From positions 20,447,501 to 20,511,500 of the forward strand of contig NC_091100.1 of NCBI RefSeq assembly GCF_024713975.1: a stretch of 64,000 nt of DNA, read 5' to 3'. How positions within the stretch are numbered: the stretch's first letter is position 1; each line of letters opens with the position of its first letter. A model generated the notes under the pieces. It saw only the letters and a program-made list of their open reading frames with translations. It was not told the DNA's origin and searched no databases. The position numbers and the translations under genes are program-made. This document shows positions 54,400 to 64,000 of this stretch, in pieces. This stretch comes from Paralichthys olivaceus. Lineage: Eukaryota; Chordata; Actinopteri; Pleuronectiformes; Paralichthyidae.

Positions 54400-57300
54400 C
54401 TGCAACAGAAATACATTACCCACAATCCCTGAGGGGACACACACACACACACACACACACACAGCCGTTCACAGTGAAGCTGGCTAATAGCTATGTGGCT
54501 ATCAATCGCAGCACAATATAAATATAAATATAAACCTGATGAAATAAGATGTAAGTGGACACAACACGGAAGAACTTACTGAAACACGTGGTGTTATTTG
54601 TTGTTATCTGAGGACAAACTCCGGAGCTCCAACACCAGCGACCTCTGTGGTGTAACCGAGTGCTGTTACTATGGCAACCAACAATACAGCCAATACAATA
54701 ATAATAATAATAATAATAACAATAACAACAACAGTAAGACCTTTAGATGATTCCTTTTACAAATGTATGTTCTTCATCAATTACTGTCTTTTTATTTTAT
54801 TTTCACATTCTCTTGTTTGCAAAGATGGAGGCGCAGTGACAACATGTGACCACTAGATGACGCCCAAGAAGGATTAATAATACAACTTTATCGTTATAGC
54901 ACTTATCTTAACAAGGTTCAAGGTGCGTTACAAAATACAATAAAATGACATAAAAAAGCTAAAAGAAAAAGCTAAAGATAAAAACGAGACCAAATAAAAT
55001 TAAGAAATAATATATGAAAACAGTTGAAACCAGGTAATAAAAGTATTTCCTATAAAAAAAATATGTGTCATATGCAATGGTTCAAAATTTGATAGATGAT
55101 TGATTATTACTACTGATCATGAAAAAGTCACATATATCATAAAAGTAGACTAAAATAGACTCTCGTCAACGAGGTGTATAAGTCTATTGATATCAGATGA
55201 TAATCTAAACTGTCATGTTTCTGTTTACTTCGCTGTGTCAAAGGTCTAATTCCACTACAGGGGTCATTTAAAAAATCCACATCATATCACTAAGCCAAAA
55301 AAAAAAACGTTAGAGAAATGAATCATTTTTTGTTAGAATAAAATTGTATGGAAATGAGGTGATCACATTAAATTATGCAGAGCTGTAAGTGGTCATTTAA
55401 TATACTGAGAAGCTGCTCACATTAACTGGGAGTGGTGCTGAACTGTAAAAGTATCCGCAATTGTTTTTGTGTTGATTCATTCATTATGTATTACTTGTTA
55501 ATTGCATGCCTTAGATATTACATCATACATCTAATAATAAAATAGTTTAGCATTATCAGATCATAAATATTTTTGAGGTATTTCTTTGACCACTCATAAT
55601 TCATAATGGATTGTATAAGACTGCATACAACGCAGTTTATTAAAATTTATGAGTTTTTTTATTTACTTTAAAAACAAAAATCCCGTTCACACACTGAAGT
55701 TCTCATCTGGCAAAAGAAAGAACAGACATTGGATGAGTTTGTGTTTCGGAGCATACAGAAGCTCTAATGTGAAGGTTTCCACCAGCAGCAGCAGCTCAGA
55801 GAAGCCACTCTCAGTGACAGAGCGTGTTTATCAGCAGTGGGTTAGTCATCGGGGATGAGCAGCAGTCAGAGGTCTATTATCTGTGAGAAGACAGCAGCCT
55901 GCCTCGTACCCACGTCAACAGATAAACAGCAGCCAGAATATAATCACCTTTCACACACAGGTCTTCTCAGAAGTTGGAGCCTCAACAGGAAGACAGGAAC
56001 TGATCTGTGTGTCAGGCATATTCAAACTATCAGCAGGAATGGACCAAGTCTCAAAACCAAAATCATGAAACATATTGGAAGCTGGTGTTAGTTCATGAGA
56101 GATGTCATTCTGCTTACTGCTCTCCTTATTTGTTTGTGTTATGTCTTTATGCAGCTCTACAATAATGAACGCTCATCTCTGATCACTGCCTAAACAAACA
56201 TTACATTAATTCACAGTCATGTTTGTGCTGACCTTCCTCACATCACGTTGGTATAGAGTGTTCACACACTTCAGCTCACATGCTCCAACGCTCTCGCTGC
56301 AGCCTGTGCCAAAGCATGCAGTTTCAGATAGAGCGGTCATCTGATAATGGCCAGCTGCAACGTGTTTACTTGTGAATGAAAAATAGTGAGGCCTGCATCT
56401 GTCTACCGTGGTGACGGTTCATTTGATATATTCTTATATTTGTATGTTCAAACGTTGTAAAATTACAGGTATTTCCAGGTGTAGCTAATTACTGCAGACA
56501 CCTTGCATTTTATTTTTTAATTTTTTTGTATTTTTTATTTACTGTTTATAAAAGCTTTCTTTATGGAGAAGTAGAATTCAACCTCTCCCTCCCATGTTGT
56601 CTCAGTTTGCCCACATCTGTGTGTTGCTTTTTTTTAATGTTCTGAATCTTGATGGAGTCTTTACGACTTCCAGGATAAATATGTTACATTTGCTTTCACA
56701 TCTGCCACAGACAAAAAAAGACAGGATATTTGTTTTATTGCTTTTGTATTTTCTACTTATTCTGTGTTTAAGTATATTTATATCTTTTATTGTTGTTTTG
56801 GGTCAGTGGTTATCTCAAATGACATTTGTGACTTGACTTGACACAAATGTGCAATAGGAAATATTCTCCTCATGCACTTCATTTCAAATAATTTGAAAAA
56901 ATGGATTTGATTATTATTATTATTATTATTGAATAATTTATTCAATCTAATTATTCAGTATTATCAAATCATTCAATCATATCATTTACTACATAGTACT
57001 ATTGCCTTGTAAAACTAACAAAAGCTGCTTCCCAACTCAGTCCACATTTCAGCAAATGTTGAATCTTGTTTTTCTCAGAAAAGTTTATGATACTTTAAGA
57101 TTCCAGCAAAATGTATTCAGTCAAGAAGTTCAGCAGAGATTTTAGCATTTATATTACATTCATCTTTATGTATAAGACTGTTTTATTATTTTATGTTTCT
57201 TCTATTTATTATATGCACATAATATCTCATCGTTTTTTTTCTTCAGATTTTCCTTTTTGCTCTGAACACCGCAGAACAGGAAGACAGTGAGTTGAGATGA

Positions 57301-57660
57301 GACAGAAGAGTTTGTTGGTGATGTAAACGAACAATCTTCAGTCATAAAGAAAAGTAACCAGCTGAGAAGCTCATGCTTTACGCTCCACCTCCTTAACGGT
57401 CAAAACCTACATGAAAACGAGAGATTTGAAATGAGACTCACAGCTGACAGAGATAGACAAGGCCAAGGAGGGAGAGATATCAGGGGACGAATGGAGAGAA
57501 GGGCAAACAGTTTGTAAGGCCTTTTGGGTCAGAGCGGACTGGAAGTGGGATGAGAGGCCATGAGCTGCAGGCTCTGACTTTCTGTTTGCTGTGGGTCAAG
57601 TAAAAAAGAAGAAAAAGGAAGGATAAAGGAAAAAGAGTTGTTGTCATATCAAAGTGCTTG
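54400..57660. other. Spacer between C22orf23 and klf1
   Basis: Divergent intergenic region of 3.3 kb. It includes (AC)n at 54436-54463 (just inside the C22orf23 5' region), (AAT)n at 54696-54728, AT-rich text, a cluster of GATA motifs at 55828-55925, (ATT)n at 56908-56930, and the presumed klf1 promoter and 5' UTR at about 57240-57660. Open frames at 55649-56091 overlap the GATA cluster and do not look coding. Confidence 0.55.
55828..55925. promoter_or_regulatory. klf1: Cluster of three GATA motifs upstream of klf1
   Basis: WGATAR-type sites occur at 55828-55833 (TTATCA), 55877-55882 (TTATCT) and 55920-55925 (AGATAA), all within 98 bases and about 1.75-1.85 kb before the klf1 start codon. 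The middle site is followed nine bases later by CAG, close to the GATA1-TAL1 composite spacing. GATA1 control of KLF1 is established in mammals; an enhancer here is inference. Confidence 0.35.
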
Positions 57661-59827
<2,167 letters not shown>

Positions 59828-59829
59828 AG

Positions 59830-59831
<2 letters not shown>

Positions 59832-59861
<30 letters not shown>
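59832..59861. repeat. (CA)n microsatellite directly after the klf1 stop codon
   Basis: A CA run beginning five bases past the TGA, hence in the klf1 3' UTR. A candidate ATTAAA polyadenylation signal follows at 59922-59927. Confidence 0.85.
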
Positions 59862-59864
<3 letters not shown>

Positions 59865-60595
59865 AGAAGTTTGATGTTGTAATTGATTTCTCGCCCACGT
59901 TTGGAAATGTAAATGTGACGAATTAAAGATTTAAGATATTCTTTTTTAAAAGAAACGATTGATCTCCTGTGACAAAGATTACCATGACATAACAACAATT
60001 TCATCAGACTCATAGGGGGTTTTGAAAAAAGTTTCAAAATTGACTTCTGAGAGGTTTACATTTCCAATAGTTCTACCTGAATGCCACCAGCTTAGTTGTA
60101 ATCAGGTGTATTAGAGCATGGTCTTGTACATGCAAATGTTGCTGTGGGATTAAGAATAAGAATAAGAAGTCCTTTAATAGTCCCACAATGTTACAGCAGT
60201 AATAGACATCAAATAAGTAGCTTGCAGTACTTGGGTGAAGGAATATAAAGAATATCTAGAAAAAATTAAATTAAACCCATATATACAGTGTAATATACCT
60301 TTGACACCTAATTACCGTCAATCTGTGAAAGCAAGGGGGCAAATAAAACATTTTCTTCCTGTAGTGACGCAAATCGCTGAACTTTGACCCGCAATATTCA
60401 CTTCACATTCGCATATGCGTGACCGGGCCTTTATGCTGGGAGCAGATAATGGAGCTTTGAGCCTCTTTCAACAACTTTTTTCACTGTTTTATTCCTCAAG
60501 ATCTGTAACAAGCAAATTGGTAAACTTCCCCTTTAATGTGACAGCCCAGGTTTATCTATAATTAAGTCCAGTTCAAATTACTTGAAGTCAGATTT

Positions 60596-60845
60596 ATTAC
60601 TCAGAAATTGAATATAAAATAATCCTAGTGAGGTTTTCACTAGTGTGTTTCATCAAAATTGTACAAACTGTTGTTTTCTTTACCCTAGAATGGACCATTT
60701 ATATTTAAATACTTTATATTAATATCAGGAGCGGGTCCTCTTCACGGAGGCCGCCACGTTTTTTACAGTTGTCCAAATTGGACAAACTAAACACCTTTTG
60801 AGTTTAAATGACAACTGAAGGTTTCCACAGGTTCTCTATCATGAA
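60596..60845 (+). mobile_element. TTAA MITE family, copy 4 (eroded)
   Basis: Matches the interior of copy 3: TCACTAGTGTGTTTCATC, ATATTTAAATACTTTATATT, CACGGAGGCCGCCACG and TGGACAAACTAAACACCTTT. Both termini are lost, so it is an older or truncated insertion. Confidence 0.7.
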
Positions 60846-61800
60846 AGATAGAAATTATAAATCTAATAATAACACCAACACGAAGGCTAAGTCCTCACCA
60901 GAGCCACATGGACAAACACTGCACACACTTTGGGCACGTAGACACCAGCAGACGTAAACACTAACAACATATATATACCAAAATAATATACGTGACATAG
61001 GTTATCATAGTGTATTCAGTATGAATTCATGACTGACTTAAAATCATGACAGCTTGTCTGCATCACCTCTGCGATCATCATCTTTATCCGATTGTCCTCT
61101 ACTACCACCACTATGGTAATAATGATTGTATATGTAAGTACATGATTGTAAAGTCCATGTATGGTTGTGTATTTTTTGTCATCTAAGTTGTCATCTAAGT
61201 TGTTTAAGTGTTTTGTCTGTTTAAGGGAACTTTTATTTAAAAAGAACAAGTGTGCTTTTATTTCTATCTCATTTTCAAATCTGTAAATAATATGCATCTT
61301 TCTCAGTTGTCTATTATCATCTAAAAATGAGCATCATATTTATTAAGACAATCTTTTATATCAACAGAAGGTATTATATTGTTGTACAATGTTTTTTCTA
61401 TTCTCAGAGTGCTTTAAAGTGTTTTAAATGTTTTAATCTTTATTATAGTTCGAATAAAGACCTGTAATGTTTTAAACTGCCTCTCAGTGAAATCTGAATT
61501 AATCATAAAATCTTAAAATATCTGGAATAAATCTAAAAATATGCAGTGTAATGCCAGCCTTGGGCCTTTAGGTGGCAGTCTTCTGTAAAAGGCCCTGGTG
61601 CCTGAAGGCAGCTAGAGTGTGAGCAGGCAACTGGATCTGCAGTGTTTCTAAACTGGGTGAGGATGAGATTAGAATGAGAATCTGTTTATGTAACGCAGTC
61701 TTTTCTGATTCATCCTGATTATGTCAGATGATGGAGGCCGTCATCACATTATGGAGCTCCCCATAAACTTAAGACACTCATCAACCTTGGCAACATACAT

Positions 61801-61807
<7 letters not shown>

Positions 61808-61847
<40 letters not shown>
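61808..61847. repeat. (TA)n microsatellite
   Basis: About 20 TA units, almost perfect, in AT-rich intergenic DNA. Confidence 0.9.
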
Positions 61848-61850
<3 letters not shown>

Positions 61851-62048
61851 CAATATATACAGGCTGTTTATCGAGCATGTGTTGCAAATGTTTAGATAGT
61901 TGTAACAGCTTTTACAGTAATATATTTAGAGTGGTAGCAGGTTTAATGGTTTAATAATTTTATTTGCTGTATACTTGGCCCACTAGTATGTAGGACTGGT
62001 TTAGAGTCATAGTGAATAATCTTGAACCTGCTCATCAAGGACAAGATG

Positions 62049-62079
<31 letters not shown>

Positions 62080-62084
62080 CACAC

Positions 62085-62360
62085 ACACAGTCGTGTCTCC
62101 ATGACTTCAGAGTACATTCAATTGACTTACATTGATTTCCTGGACACTTACTTAAACAGTTACTACTTTCCTAATCCTGACCCTTAACCTAACTTGAACC
62201 TTAAAACATCTTTTAAGTTGACCCTAAACATGGGCCCCACACACACACACGCGCGCACACACACACACAAACACACACACACATATACACACACACACGC
62301 ACACACACACACAAACACACACACACATATACACACACACACGCACACACACACATGAAT
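62085..62360 (-). repeat. TTAGGG-like composite with CA tract (reverse)
   Basis: CCTAATCCTGACCCTTAACC, TAACTTGAACC and GACCCTAAACATG are the reverse-complement style of the composite at 8085-8262, followed by a long CA-rich tract (62238-62355) with internal CACACATATACAC units repeated twice. A further CA run lies at 62049-62089. Confidence 0.6.
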
Positions 62361-63644
62361 TAATCCTGGTAATTCTGATGCCACAGATATACTCCTTGGT
62401 CATCAGTTATCTGTTATCCACTGAGCCTGCGGTTGCAGGACAAGACGCTCCACATCAGAGGATGACTCCTCGGCAGAGACAGTCATGAGGCTCCATCTGA
62501 AGAATGGGTTTATTTTAGCTCAGTGTTTGAGAGTACGTGATTTGGGATTCAGAGGTAACACGAGGACAGAGGCGGAGTGCTGACCTGCGCTGCCCCTGAA
62601 AAAGAACAAACACTCCAACTGAACTAAACAAATCCCCTCTCCTCTTCCACTTTCTGGTTCTTCCTCTTTTCGGTTACATCATGCCATACTTCTAAAGAGG
62701 ATATTATGCAGGCATTATGCATTCAGGGCATGACTCAAGCATTAACAGGCTGCAGAAGACACCCTGCAGCATGGGCACAACTTAAAATATTTACCTGGGA
62801 AAATATTGTGTTGTGACCAGATGGCAGCAGCACTTTAACAAGTCAAAGGTTAAACATGTCATTATAATAATGTTTGTGGCCAGGCTGAGGCTTAAAGTCT
62901 GAAGGGGATGTGCTATGAACAATTGCAGTTATGTAATATGTGTTGTTGTGTTTTTGGCTCTTTTAGCAAATGACAGTTCATCTGTGGATTTGAAAGTTTT
63001 ATTTTCTTTAAGTCCCATTGGCATAATGTAAAATTATTATTGGAAAACACTCATTAAACCACTTAATTTGTTTTATTAGAGAGAATACTTCCCTCTTCCT
63101 GCCACCAGCACATCTATATTTCATCAGCATATGAAACACAGAGGAAAGCTTGAATGCTGAGGATCTGAGGAAAAGGTTTACTGAGGACGAATGTGTAATT
63201 AAATTCCCCCTCTCTTTCTTGTTTTCCTCTGTGGAGAAATGCGGCTTAATCAGTCTGTGTGTGTGCGTGTGTTTCACCCCATGGAGAGGGCATTTCAGGA
63301 CACATGTTTGCGAGAAGCTGAAAGTTTTAGGAGATTAAACAGTTGTAATATCTTCTCCTAATGAAAACAATAATAATAACACAATAAAAATGACAAAGTC
63401 CATCCATGTCAAGCATTGAGAATTTTATTTAATTCTGGAGAGAAGTGAAAATGTGATTTGAGATTTTTTTTTCAAACGTAACTCGTGCTGTTAAATTATG
63501 TAATTTTCTAATTTACTGGTTGCCGCATGAATTATGCGTTTCTTGTGTTTACTTTTCTTTGAACCCTGTGTGGTCTGAACCAAATTTAATCTGTGCTCGT
63601 CGAAGAGAAAACATTTCAATTTTGTATCAATGCATTTATCAATT

Positions 63645-63790
63645 TATCCCACAAAAGTCCGTATTGTCTGTCTGTATGTGGAATGCATGTCTCGAGAACT
63701 GTTCATCTTGTCGTCCTTGATGGCTAGAGGCAGTTCAGTGTCAAATTTGGTGCGATTGGGACACGAGATAGTAATATTATTAAAAACTGA
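63645..63790 (+). repeat. Dispersed repeat fragment
   Basis: Text around CATGTCTCGAGAACTGTTCA and CAAATTTGGTGCGATTGG resembles a family I recall as frequent in fish introns. It occurs once here; class unknown. Confidence 0.4.
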
Positions 63791-64000
63791 AATAAACAGA
63801 TGAACAGTGCTCTGTAACTGTCAGTGGGGGTGGGGCAGTGTGATGTCAGTTGAAAATGTCTTCTTCTATGTTCCCTGATAAACTACAGCACGGCCGACAA
63901 CTGGTTTAAAAAAGTGGGGCAACATCACCACCGGATCATTTTTAATGAGTCCTTTTTTTATTTTACCATGACAAGGACATTCACAAGTGTCATGGATGCT

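Larger units (their letters stand above)
59828..64000. other. Region downstream of klf1, no gene seen
   Basis: AT-rich intergenic DNA. It has a degraded MITE copy (60596-60845), a (TA)n run, several CA-rich tracts, a TTAGGG-like composite in reverse orientation (62085-62360), and a short dispersed-repeat fragment near 63645-63790. No open frame here has recognisable coding character. Confidence 0.6.

Noticed and set aside
55649-56091. Short plus-strand open frames upstream of klf1
   Set aside because: Not joined by plausible splice sites to klf1 and no recognisable product. The interval is better explained as regulatory sequence.
54400-57660. polr2f, expected head-to-head with C22orf23 from human gene order
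   Set aside because: No exon encoding the conserved RPB6 residues was found on either strand in this spacer.

Overview
The window is vertebrate genomic DNA, almost certainly from a teleost fish and probably a percomorph. It holds intron-rich genes with GT-AG junctions and 3' UTRs, abundant CA/GA/ATCT microsatellites, and dispersed repeats I recognise from percomorph genomes. I reconstructed seven genes completely or nearly so, and one first exon, by chaining exons whose splice phases add up to open proteins of the expected length. No virus-like element, CRISPR array, tRNA or rRNA gene was found.

Layout. 1-2949: first exon and start of the first intron of bmerb1 (minus strand, the rest lies left of the window). 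6269-8568: mpv17l (minus, 4 exons, 214 aa). 11121-14477: ntan1 (minus, 10 exons, 307 aa). 14478-15035: short divergent promoter. 15036-22804: ddx17 (plus, 13 exons, 651 aa). 26966-34432: gga1 (minus, 17 exons, 652 aa), convergent with ddx17. 34433-37240: spacer with a LINE 3' end and a GC-rich divergent promoter region. 37241-49684: micall1 (plus, 16 exons, 929 aa). 51803-54399: the C22orf23/UPF0193 orthologue (minus, 6 exons, 223 aa), convergent with micall1. 57661-59827: a three-exon Kruppel-like factor, best read as klf1 (plus, 359 aa). 59828-64000: no gene seen, mostly simple repeats.

The genes do not form one pathway. gga1 (TGN-endosome clathrin adaptor) and micall1 (recycling endosome scaffold for EHD and Rab proteins) are both trafficking genes. 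bmerb1 and micall1 both encode the bMERB Rab-binding module. ddx17 is an RNA helicase and splicing cofactor. ntan1 starts the Asn branch of the Arg/N-degron pathway. mpv17l is a small organelle-membrane protein, and klf1 a zinc-finger transcription factor. By my knowledge of human gene order, bmerb1-mpv17l-ntan1 matches a 16p13.11 block and ddx17-gga1-micall1-C22orf23 matches a 22q13 block, joined here at the ntan1/ddx17 promoter.

Most interesting points: a candidate stop-containing (poison) cassette exon in the long ddx17 intron 11; a cluster of three GATA motifs about 1.8 kb upstream of klf1; three NPF motifs in Micall1, one more than I know in the human protein; an mpv17l splice donor merged into a microsatellite; and a TTAA-flanked MITE family with copies around ntan1. 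I found no evidence for a wholly new biological system.
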